From: Arcticibacterium sp051269965
GTDB taxonomy: Bacteria > Bacteroidota > Bacteroidia > Cytophagales > Spirosomataceae
Assembly: GCA_051269965.1 (NCBI GenBank)
Contig: JBNMFK010000163.1
Location: 1-8,521 of the forward strand
Direction: 5' to 3'
DNA: 8,521 bases
The translations under genes and the position numbers were made by a program. The notes under the pieces were generated by a model. The model was given only the letters and a program-made list of their open reading frames with translations. It was not told where the DNA came from and made no database searches. This document shows, in pieces, positions 1 through 6,402 of the stretch. Numbering within the stretch: position 1 is the stretch's first letter; every line of letters starts with the position of its first letter.

Positions 1-1622
1 AATGCGGCAGGAAAGCTATTCAATACAAAGAAAAACACTAGCGGGAAGATGTATGAAATCTTTTTCATATCCACGGGCCCCGGCTGAGTAGGTGTAATTT
101 GGTTGTTATAATAAGTAAAAGCCAAACTGGAAATAGTCATCAGGACTACAAAAAGACTTAGGTGGTTTCCGATGATAGGCAAACTGGTTCCCCAACTTAA
201 AGGAGCGTCATAAGTAGAAAGGTCACTTGCCCATAAAAAGCCCTTTTGCCTGAACATTGCCATGTTTGGAAACAAGAAAAACACAGACATTAAAATAGGC
301 ATTTGGAAAAGCATGGGCACGCAGCCGCTTAATGGACTTACACCTACTTGCTGATAAAGCTTCATCGTTTCCTGTTGAACCTTAACAGAATCATCTCCTA
401 TTCGTTCTTTTATCTCGGCAATTTCAGGGCCTAAGATTCTCATTTTGGCAGAACTTGTGTATGATTTATAAAGCAAAGGAGTAAGAGTAAATTTGATAAT
501 CAAAACCACAATAATGATTAGAAAGCCGTAGTTTGAGAAAAACTGTTCTAACCAATTAAACAAGGGGACGAAAACGTAAAGGTTAATAGGCTTTACGATA
601 TCATAACCTAAATAAATATTTTGTCTGAACCCTTCAGCAACAGGTTTTAGATCCTCTACTGTGTTAGGGCCAAAGTAAAACTTGAAATTTCCATTACCGG
701 AAGTCAAAGAATTAATAGGAATCTGTGCTGTAATTATAGCGTTTTTCACTACCACAGTATCTTCAGTAGGCGTTTGAAGACTCAGGCTTAAACGTTGAAG
801 AGGTTCTTTTTTACTTATAAAACCCGTAGTGAAGTATTTTTGCTTAAAAGAAAACCATGAAACAGGTAAGTCGGCACTTTCTGACTCGTCACCTAAACTT
901 GCAAAACCTACATCTTCAAAGTTCTCTTCAATATCATAATAATTAATTTGAGAAGCCTTTCGGTTCTCCTCCATATCATTTTCTAACTTCTTAAGCTTAT
1001 TTTCCCATTTGAAATTAAGAGCCTCATTATTAATTAGTCCAGCTGTGCCTTCAAAACTAAGATCATAGGCTAACTCATAACCGCTTGCTGATAATGAGAA
1101 ACTTTGTTTCACCGTTTTACCGGGGGCAAGTGCGAGAACGAGTACTGCAGCATTGCGTGATTGACTTTCTACATCAAAATGAAGGTTACTAAGGTTAACA
1201 AGTCCAGATGGCGTTGCAACTTCCATGTCTATTTTGGAAGAGTTCTCGTTCAATATGACCATCGATTTGTCTAGGCCCGCATTAAAATCATCATAAGTTT
1301 TATGGTTCTTCAGGACGACTTCCTTTATAGCACCACCCTTAGATGAAAGAGTGATTTTTAGGTCATCGTTTTCCAAAAAGACATCTTGAGCTTCTCCAGA
1401 AATAGCAGAGGCGAAACTACCGTATTGAGCGTTTACCAAAGCTGTATCTATAACGACCTCTTTTTTTACTGTTTTTTGAGTTGCTGTGTCCGTTGATTGA
1501 ACTTGTTCTGTAGTCGATTCTGTAAGAGGATTTACTGGCTCATTGTAAAAATACATGTACCCAGCGTACATGGCGAACATCAGAATAAAACCAATGATAT
1601 AATTTTTATCGAATTTTTCCAT
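1..1622 (-). CDS. yidC: Membrane protein insertase YidC (C-terminus cut by window edge)
   Basis: YidC/Oxa1 insertase, which inserts and folds inner-membrane proteins alone or with SecYEG. The reading frame is open from the ATG at 1620-1622 to the left edge, giving 540 codons; Bacteroidota YidC usually runs to about 600, so roughly the last 60-80 residues are missing. Seen: an N-terminal membrane anchor (about residues 8-26, after MEKFDKN), a serine/threonine-rich linker, a large periplasmic beta-rich domain (about 65-340), then the conserved insertase core. The core has a hydrophobic helix (about 362-382) ending in KFTLTPLLYKSY and SSAKMRIL, a charged cytoplasmic hairpin with KERIGDD, then SPLSGCVPMLFQMPI in the next helix, and NSFPAA at the edge. 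A lysine sits where E. coli YidC has the groove arginine (Arg366), which I recall as usual in this phylum. A Shine-Dalgarno-like AAGGA lies at 1629-1633, 6 bases before the ATG. The gap to the upstream dehydrogenase is 146 bp, so co-transcription is uncertain. Family assignment is very sure. Confidence 0.96.
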   Translation of the reverse strand, partial: MEKFDKNYIIGFILMFAMYAGYMYFYNEPVNPLTESTTEQVQSTDTATQKTVKKEVVIDTALVNAQYGSFASAISGEAQDVFLENDDLKITLSSKGGAIKEVVLKNHKTYDDFNAGLDKSMVILNENSSKIDMEVATPSGLVNLSNLHFDVESQSRNAAVLVLALAPGKTVKQSFSLSASGYELAYDLSFEGTAGLINNEALNFKWENKLKKLENDMEENRKASQINYYDIEENFEDVGFASLGDESESADLPVSWFSFKQKYFTTGFISKKEPLQRLSLSLQTPTEDTVVVKNAIITAQIPINSLTSGNGNFKFYFGPNTVEDLKPVAEGFRQNIYLGYDIVKPINLYVFVPLFNWLEQFFSNYGFLIIIVVLIIKFTLTPLLYKSYTSSAKMRILGPEIAEIKERIGDDSVKVQQETMKLYQQVGVSPLSGCVPMLFQMPILMSVFFLFPNMAMFRQKGFLWASDLSTYDAPLSWGTSLPIIGNHLSLFVVLMTISSLAFTYYNNQITPTQPGPVDMKKISYIFPLVFFFVLNSFPAA

Positions 1623-1768
1623 TTAGGATCCTTGTGTTAACAAATTTTTTCGCAAAAGTCGTAAAAAATTTTGAGCTAAGAGAGGTAAAAAGTGATTATA
1701 TGAGATATAGCAGGATAATTGGTGGTATGGTGGTTTGGGATTTTTGAACTAACATAAATAGGCATTTT

Positions 1769-2521
1769 TCAGATGTTATCTGGCATAGGTCCTACTTGAT
1801 TCCAGCCGCCATCAATGATTAAATTCTGACCATTTACATGACTGGCTCCATCTGAAAGGAGAAATAAAACGGCGGAAGCAATGTCTGAGGGTTGAGCCAC
1901 TTTTCTGGTGGGTATTATTTTAGCCCAGCCATTTTGATACTGCGGATTATCCATTGTTCTTTCCGTAGCAGTGGCTCCTGGAGTAATGCAGTTCACAGTG
2001 ATGCCATAAGGGCCCATTTGCTTACTGAGGGCACTTGCCAAAAAAGTAATAGCAGCTTTTGTCATCCCATAAGCTTCTAATTCATCATGTGGTTTAAGGC
2101 TCGTAATGCTAGAAATTAAAATAATCCTTCCACCAGTATTTTGCCTTATAAGTTGTTTAGCACCCTGTTGAGCCAAAAAAAAGGTCCCTTGAATATTGAC
2201 ATGGAGGAGCTTATCGAGTTGTTCTTTCGTGTAATTTAAAAATGGCCCAAAAGAAGTTATTCCTGCATTGGGAATAATAAAATCAACACTTCCAAAAGTA
2301 TCACTAGCTAGCTTTATCATATTTTTAATGATATTTAAATCACCAGCATCTCCACCCAAAAATTTACAATTATTCAAGGAGTCCGCTGCTTTTTGACCAA
2401 TTTGACTGTCAAGGTCATTTAAAATGACATTAGCCCCTTGATTTGATAATTGCTTCGCAATTTCGAAGCCAATGCCTTGGCCTGCTCCTGTAATAACTAA
2501 GGTTTTGTTTTTAAAAGACAA
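1769..2521 (-). CDS. Short-chain dehydrogenase/reductase, FabG-like
   Basis: Classical NAD(P)(H)-dependent short-chain dehydrogenase/reductase of 250 residues, the normal full length, expected in the cytoplasm. Seen: the nucleotide-binding glycine motif TGAGQGIG at residues 11-18, an Asp-Leu-Asp segment after the second strand (about 36-38, which may favour NAD over NADP), NAG at 85-87, an active-site Asn at 109, catalytic Ser138, Tyr151 and Lys155 (YGMTK), and PG at 181-182 after the sixth strand. The Ser/Tyr/Lys positions match E. coli FabG numbering exactly, and the C-terminus carries the usual GQNLIIDGGW. The substrate cannot be read from sequence: 3-oxoacyl-ACP reductase, sugar or polyol dehydrogenase, or another alcohol/ketone reductase are all possible. 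No fatty-acid genes lie next to it, so fabG is not assigned. It is divergent from hslV across a 175-bp gap and lies upstream of yidC on the same strand. The ATG start fits the family's N-terminus. Confidence 0.93.
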   Translation of the reverse strand: MSFKNKTLVITGAGQGIGFEIAKQLSNQGANVILNDLDSQIGQKAADSLNNCKFLGGDAGDLNIIKNMIKLASDTFGSVDFIIPNAGITSFGPFLNYTKEQLDKLLHVNIQGTFFLAQQGAKQLIRQNTGGRIILISSITSLKPHDELEAYGMTKAAITFLASALSKQMGPYGITVNCITPGATATERTMDNPQYQNGWAKIIPTRKVAQPSDIASAVLFLLSDGASHVNGQNLIIDGGWNQVGPMPDNI

Positions 2522-2552
2522 TTGAACTGAAGTTTAAGTATTGAGATTGATA

Positions 2553-2560
2553 CAAGTATA
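2553..2560 (-). promoter_or_regulatory. Possible -7 promoter box for the dehydrogenase gene
   Basis: Read on the minus strand this is TATACTTG, a 7-of-8 match to the Bacteroidota -7 consensus TAnnTTTG, about 32 bp upstream of the dehydrogenase ATG. No well-spaced TTG-type -33 element was seen; the nearest TTTTG lies about 25 bp upstream. This is a weak call made by eye. Confidence 0.28.
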
Positions 2561-2661
2561 GTGAAATAGCTTTAAAGAAAGAAGCCAAAATACCTATAAA
2601 CAGGAATAAGGAATAGATGTTAAATTGGTTTTGAAGAAGGAATTTTTCGCTTTGAAATTTA

Positions 2662-2669
2662 TACCTTTG
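2662..2669 (+). promoter_or_regulatory. Likely -7 promoter box (TAnnTTTG) for hslV
   Basis: TACCTTTG is a perfect match to the Bacteroidota -7 consensus TAnnTTTG, 27 bp upstream of the hslV ATG, which would leave a leader of about 20 bases. The expected TTG-type -33 element is not at ideal spacing: a TTTTG at 2629-2633 is about 28 bp upstream, longer than the usual 19-21. The box also rules against a longer HslV, because a start at the upstream TTG (2625) would lie upstream of this promoter. Confidence 0.55.
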
Positions 2670-2696
2670 TATAGCTTTAGATACAGACGAGAAAAA

Positions 2697-3236
2697 ATGA
2701 ATAAAATTAAATCAACAACGGTACTAGGTATTATTTACGATGGTAAAGTTGCTTTAGGTGCTGATGGTCAGGCTACCATGGGAAATACGGTGGCTAAGTC
2801 CAATGTTAGGAAAGTACGAAAACTAGCAGATGGTAAAATTTTGGCTGGTTTTGCGGGAAGTACTGCCGATGCCTTTACGCTTATTGAGAAGTTTGAGGAA
2901 AAATTAGGAGCTTATAGTGGCAACATGAAGAGAGCAGCCATAGAACTAGCAAAGGATTGGAGAACAGATAGGTACCTTAGAAAACTAGAAGCGATGATGA
3001 TAGTGGCAAATAAAGATGAGATGCTCATTATTTCAGGAACTGGGGACGTTTTAGAACCAGACAATCAGATAGCTTCAATTGGGTCTGGAAGTATGTATGC
3101 TCAATCTGCTGCTATAGCTATAAAAAAGCATGCAAAAGGTCTTTCTGCTAAGGAAATGGTAGAGGAGGGGCTTCATATTGCGGCAGATATTTGTATTTAT
3201 ACAAATCACAATTTAGTGATTGAAACATTGGATTAA
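2697..3236 (+). CDS. hslV: ATP-dependent protease peptidase subunit HslV
   Basis: Threonine peptidase of the HslUV (ClpYQ) protease, the bacterial proteasome-like chamber that degrades unfolded and regulatory proteins in the cytoplasm together with the ATPase HslU. The protein has 179 residues; E. coli HslV has about 176. Seen: a six-residue propeptide MNKIKS before TT, so Thr7 becomes the N-terminal nucleophile (Thr1 of the mature enzyme). Asp17 and Lys33 of mature numbering (Asp23, Lys39 here) are in place, followed by GFAG at mature 45-48, then AKDWRTDR and the C-terminal DICIYTNH segment. The reading frame stays open upstream to a TTG at 2625, but those 24 extra residues match nothing in HslV and would place the promoter box inside the gene. 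The ATG at 2697 is preceded by GAAAAA, typical of this phylum. No hslU lies in the window; hslV and hslU can be separated in Bacteroidota. The downstream regulator gene starts 50 bp later and may share the transcript. Confidence 0.97.
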   Translation: MNKIKSTTVLGIIYDGKVALGADGQATMGNTVAKSNVRKVRKLADGKILAGFAGSTADAFTLIEKFEEKLGAYSGNMKRAAIELAKDWRTDRYLRKLEAMMIVANKDEMLIISGTGDVLEPDNQIASIGSGSMYAQSAAIAIKKHAKGLSAKEMVEEGLHIAADICIYTNHNLVIETLD

Positions 3237-3286
3237 CTTCTACTAAAGAAATGACTAATTTTAGAGACAGATTTTAGATTATAATC

Positions 3287-4096
3287 ATGGCAACATTTTT
3301 TGCCCGAAATTTTAGTTTTTTAAGAGCTGAAAGAGATATTTCTCAAACGGCCATGGGGGATTTACTTGGTCTTACCAGAGCATCTGTTGATGCTTATGAA
3401 GATGGCAGGGCCATGCCGCCTTTTGAAAAATTAAAGAAGATAGCCGATTATTTCAATCTAAGCATTGAAACCATTACAGAAGACGACTTAAGCGAAAGTC
3501 CGCTTGAGCAAGAGATAAAAAGAATAGGAAAAATAGAAGAGGGGTCTAGTGATAAGGGTACAGAGGAAGAGGAAATAGAATATAAATTTGAGGAAGAGTT
3601 AAGTAATTTGAATATCAAAGCCAATTCAGACTTTGGGGTTCCTTTGATTCAGAAGAAAAATTTTCAGGCTTATTTAAGCGGAGCGTCTAACCATTTGCTA
3701 ACAAAGGCTCCGAGAGTATTTTTTAATTTACCTGAGATTTCGGATTATAGAGCATTTGAAACGTCAAATGATTTTCCTTTTGAGGATAGTGTTTTGATAG
3801 GTGTGCCTTTAAAAAAAGTAAGTGCGGCTAAAGACGGGGAGCGTTATCTTATCATATCTCAAAAAGAGGGTTTTCAGTACAGAAGAATTTATAATCAGTC
3901 AAAAATAAAAGGCTCATTGATTTTGAGTGGAGAAGCGCCCGGTATTGCTCTTTCAGAGATGAGAATAGGAGATATTAAAGAAATTTGGGAAGTTAAAGCT
4001 TTCATGTCAACAACACTACCAGAGCCTAAATCAGATGCAAGTGAAGCATTAAAACTAGTCCAAAAACTTAAAAAGGAATTGAAAAGGCTAGTCTAG
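3287..4096 (+). CDS. XRE-family regulator with non-catalytic S24-like C-terminal domain
   Basis: DNA-binding transcriptional regulator of 269 residues. Seen: an N-terminal XRE helix-turn-helix (about residues 7-60, with SQTAMGDLLG and the recognition region TRASVDAYEDGR at 30-41), a very acidic linker rich in Glu/Asp/Ser (66-108), then an S24-like domain (about 116-243) related to LexA/CI C-terminal domains, and a basic, helical, probably coiled tail (250-269). Compared with the S24 pattern of related Bacteroidota regulators as I recall it (YRAFE followed by GDSM, later YKR), this protein reads YRAFETSNDFPF and YRR. The catalytic Ser is Phe163 and the catalytic Lys is Arg199, so RecA-type self-cleavage looks impossible; the domain more likely serves dimerisation or ligand sensing. 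The start fits the family's N-terminus. It follows hslV by 50 bp on the same strand, and its stop overlaps that of the convergent gene by 9 bp. Target genes are unknown. Confidence 0.88.
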   Translation: MATFFARNFSFLRAERDISQTAMGDLLGLTRASVDAYEDGRAMPPFEKLKKIADYFNLSIETITEDDLSESPLEQEIKRIGKIEEGSSDKGTEEEEIEYKFEEELSNLNIKANSDFGVPLIQKKNFQAYLSGASNHLLTKAPRVFFNLPEISDYRAFETSNDFPFEDSVLIGVPLKKVSAAKDGERYLIISQKEGFQYRRIYNQSKIKGSLILSGEAPGIALSEMRIGDIKEIWEVKAFMSTTLPEPKSDASEALKLVQKLKKELKRLV

Positions 4097-4783
4097 ATAT
4101 TTCTGTATTTTGGAAGGTTGAATTAAATAACTTTTCCCCAACTCATACCATAAATCGTCCCCGATATTTAAGAACAAGCCGCTTTTATTTGGACTTCTTT
4201 TGGATGCCTGCTCAGGTCGGAATTCTCCGGAAAAAACATCCTGTAAGAAGGTATTTAAATCATTCCAGGAGTGCTTTATCTTTTCTCCATTTTTATTCTC
4301 AGAATATGTTCTTTCTTTAAAAGATGCATTGAAAGTATGAGAAACGTTATTTTCTTTTGATAAGCGTTCAATTTTAATATTTAATGTGGCTTCCCTACCT
4401 GCTGCCTCGAAGGCTGCCTGTTGAATCTCTTGAATAAAAATACTGGTCAGGTGATTTTCTAATGGATAGCCTTTTCTATTGCCCGTTTCAATATGCCAGA
4501 AATCTTCACCTGATCTGAGTTCTTTTTTCTTTATAAGGTCAATACTTGAAATAAGCTCATTGGCATAGGCTAGCCAGTCTTTATTTAATGTCCCAGTCCA
4601 TTTTAAATCATCATTATCTGAAAATCCCTCTTCTACTATCTCTTCTGGGTCTAGGCCGTCTCTGTCTAAATAGGTAAGTTCAAAATCAATTTCTAAACCA
4701 TCATCCAGTAGATTTAAATGAACCTCTATGGCGTGAGCATAGGGAGGTGGTACGAGGTCGCTAGTCTGAAATTGAAGATGCAT
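4088..4783 (-). CDS. Conserved-looking protein of unknown function, coupled to menE
   Basis: I do not recognise a named family. The protein has 231 residues, is acidic in its first half, and has no signal peptide or membrane segment, so it is probably cytoplasmic. Visible features: a Pro-rich VPPPYAHAIEVHLN near the N-terminus (11-24), an alternating strand-like segment with many Asp/Glu (25-60) ending in a Trp-containing turn (KWTG), a helical middle with the small-residue stretch QQAAFEAAGREA (121-132), and C-terminal aromatic segments around W173 and LWYELGKSYL (211-220). From memory, a VPPPY start followed by an acidic beta segment occurs in uncharacterised Bacteroidota proteins, but I cannot name a domain. 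The ATG at 4781-4783 lies inside menE, a 23-bp overlap, so translation is probably coupled. Its stop overlaps that of the convergent regulator gene. Length, codon use and operon position support a real gene; any role near menaquinone synthesis is a guess from position. Confidence 0.85.
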   Translation of the reverse strand: MHLQFQTSDLVPPPYAHAIEVHLNLLDDGLEIDFELTYLDRDGLDPEEIVEEGFSDNDDLKWTGTLNKDWLAYANELISSIDLIKKKELRSGEDFWHIETGNRKGYPLENHLTSIFIQEIQQAAFEAAGREATLNIKIERLSKENNVSHTFNASFKERTYSENKNGEKIKHSWNDLNTFLQDVFSGEFRPEQASKRSPNKSGLFLNIGDDLWYELGKSYLIQPSKIQKYLD

Positions 4784-5828
4784 TTATAGTTTTTGTTTTG
4801 TCTATTTTTCCTGATAAGGTTCTCTCAAATTTCTTAAAAACAAGAACTTCCTTAGGAGAATCAAATTTAGGCATTTGGTTTTTTAGCTGGCCTAGAATGG
4901 TTGTATCTTTTCTGTCAGACTCAAGACATAAAACTAGTTTTTGACCTAAGTGCTCATCAGGCAATCCAAAACAGAAAAATGGTATATTATGGCTTAATAT
5001 ACTATCGATTTTTTGCTCAATGAGATCTAAGTTTAATTTAAGACCACCGCTGTTTATGACATTATCTAAACGGCCCAGTAAAGAGAATGATTTATCTGTT
5101 ATCAGTTTAGTTAAGTCATTAGTATCTAGCCATTTGTTGTCTGTAGCAGTATTTTTTACTACTAAACACCCAAGTTTATTTAATCGAATTTCCGTTCCTT
5201 CTAAGACCGTAAAATAAGGGTCTGGCTTGGTTCCATTCAGCTTCTTGATTGCTACATGAGTCACAGTTTCAGTCATGCCATAGGTAGCATATACGGGTAC
5301 TTTTAAGTCTTTAATTTTTTGAAGCAAATGACTATTTACGGCAGCTCCTCCCACGATAATGGCCTTTGCTTTATGTAGAATGTCATAACCATCACTGGTC
5401 CTTAGTATTTTCTCAAGTTGAAGAGGAACAAAAGCAAAAAAAACTTTTCCAGCATTGCGGTGAAGAAGGTAGGTTTGATTTCCTAGATTTTTAATAAAAT
5501 CTCCCTCGGGGTGAATTACAATTAACTCAGAATTTAGAGTTAATGCTCTAATTATCATTAATTTACCTGCTATGTGATTAATGGATAAATTACATATAAA
5601 TAGATGTTCCTCGTTCAGGTGGAAAGCGTTTTTTGTCTGTTCTACGGATGCTAAAATCTGATTTCTGTTTAATTTAATAATTTTAGCTTCACCTGTACTT
5701 CCGGAGGTTTGAACTTCTAAAGTTTGCACTCCTGACTCCCAAAGGAGTACAAAGTCTTTAACCTTTTCAAAGTAGTCGTTTTGAGGCTGATAGTTTATAA
5801 GTTCTTTTTCTCGACTGACATAAATCAT
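4761..5828 (-). CDS. menE: o-Succinylbenzoate-CoA ligase (short Bacteroidota-type MenE)
   Basis: Acyl-CoA synthetase of the ANL superfamily that activates o-succinylbenzoate with ATP and CoA, a step of menaquinone synthesis in the cytoplasm. The protein has 355 residues, against about 450-490 in E. coli or Bacillus MenE: it starts just before the phosphate-binding motif, and the usual N-terminal ~100 residues are absent. Seen: TSGSTGEAK (41-49), the adenylate-binding YGMTET (183-188), the acidic TND before the hinge (237-239), GRLDNVINSGG (252-262) typical of MenE, and the catalytic lysine of the C-terminal lid in LSGKIDK (Lys341). All key motifs are present, so the short length looks natural and not like damage; short MenE proteins are known to me in this phylum. 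The ATG abuts the TAA of the Rieske gene with no spacer, and the 3' end overlaps the next gene by 23 bp. Other menaquinone genes are not in the window. Another small ANL ligase is the main alternative. Confidence 0.88.
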   Translation of the reverse strand: MIYVSREKELINYQPQNDYFEKVKDFVLLWESGVQTLEVQTSGSTGEAKIIKLNRNQILASVEQTKNAFHLNEEHLFICNLSINHIAGKLMIIRALTLNSELIVIHPEGDFIKNLGNQTYLLHRNAGKVFFAFVPLQLEKILRTSDGYDILHKAKAIIVGGAAVNSHLLQKIKDLKVPVYATYGMTETVTHVAIKKLNGTKPDPYFTVLEGTEIRLNKLGCLVVKNTATDNKWLDTNDLTKLITDKSFSLLGRLDNVINSGGLKLNLDLIEQKIDSILSHNIPFFCFGLPDEHLGQKLVLCLESDRKDTTILGQLKNQMPKFDSPKEVLVFKKFERTLSGKIDKTKTINASSISD

Positions 5829-6305
5829 TTATTCAAAAACACGGAGCGTTAGAGCCGTAGCGTCAAAAGATGTATTGTATTTTTTTAAAGCTACTGTGGC
5901 TGGTCCTTTGGTGGCCTTTCCATCTGCTCCAAACTTGGAGCCGTGATTAGGACACAAAAAGTCGTTACTATTAGCTATGTAAGAAACGGTGGTTTGCTGA
6001 TGAGTGCAAGCGGCATCCACTGCGATAAAAGTACCTGTTAAAGTACGAGCTATGATAACTTTGTTGCTTACAATAAATCCGCCATTTGTCTGCAGTGCCA
6101 TGTTAGCTCCTGTTGTAAGATTTAGTGTAAAATCTAATTTATCTCCACCTGTACCGGGCATTGGATCTGGGATTTCAGCTTCGCCACAAGCTTGGAGGCA
6201 GTTCATTAGTAATACTGCTCCAAAACCGAGGCCTACTTGCTTCATGAAGTCTTTACGCTCTATGATATTTTCTTTTTTTTCTAATTCCCCTTTTTTGATT
6301 TCCAT
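5829..6305 (-). CDS. Rieske 2Fe-2S lipoprotein
   Basis: Small membrane-anchored electron carrier of 158 residues. Seen: a charged N-terminus, then ERKDFMKQ before a hydrophobic stretch (24-36), which resembles a Tat signal with RK in place of RR, and a lipobox LQAC (37-40), so Cys40 is probably the lipidated first residue of the mature protein. The Rieske domain fills the rest: C100-T-H102 and C118-P-N-H121-G provide the two Cys and two His ligands of the cluster, followed by the SKF and KGPATVALKKY segments typical of soluble Rieske folds. There is no transmembrane helix beyond the signal, and it lacks the length of a full cytochrome bc1/b6f Rieske subunit; no cytochrome b gene is next to it. 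Its redox partner is unknown. The stop directly touches the menE start, making it the first gene of the cluster. The only later in-frame Met is residue 21, inside the signal, so the first ATG is kept. Confidence 0.9.
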   Translation of the reverse strand: MEIKKGELEKKENIIERKDFMKQVGLGFGAVLLMNCLQACGEAEIPDPMPGTGGDKLDFTLNLTTGANMALQTNGGFIVSNKVIIARTLTGTFIAVDAACTHQQTTVSYIANSNDFLCPNHGSKFGADGKATKGPATVALKKYNTSFDATALTLRVFE

Positions 6306-6402
6306 AGATGAAGTGTTTATTTATCGAAATGCAATATAATTTGCTAAACTTAAAAATCAATCTACAAATGAGACAAATATGCTTAGAGCTAGTTTAAGTA
6401 TG

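Noticed and set aside
1892..2080. 62-codon plus-strand open frame
   Set aside because: It lies wholly antisense to the well-supported dehydrogenase gene and has no recognisable domain.
2625..2696. 24-codon upstream extension of hslV from a TTG
   Set aside because: The extra residues match nothing in HslV, the start is a poor codon, and a perfect -7 promoter box lies inside the extension.
5020..5217. 65-codon plus-strand open frame
   Set aside because: It is antisense inside menE, whose motifs are intact across this stretch.
6004..6339. 111-codon plus-strand open frame
   Set aside because: It is mostly antisense to the Rieske gene; the sense frame has all four iron-sulfur ligands and a lipobox.
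6378..6402. Hairpin just after the marC stop as a terminator
   Set aside because: As transcribed from marC, the stem has two A-C mismatches and is not followed by a strong U-run; only the opposite-strand RNA pairs well.
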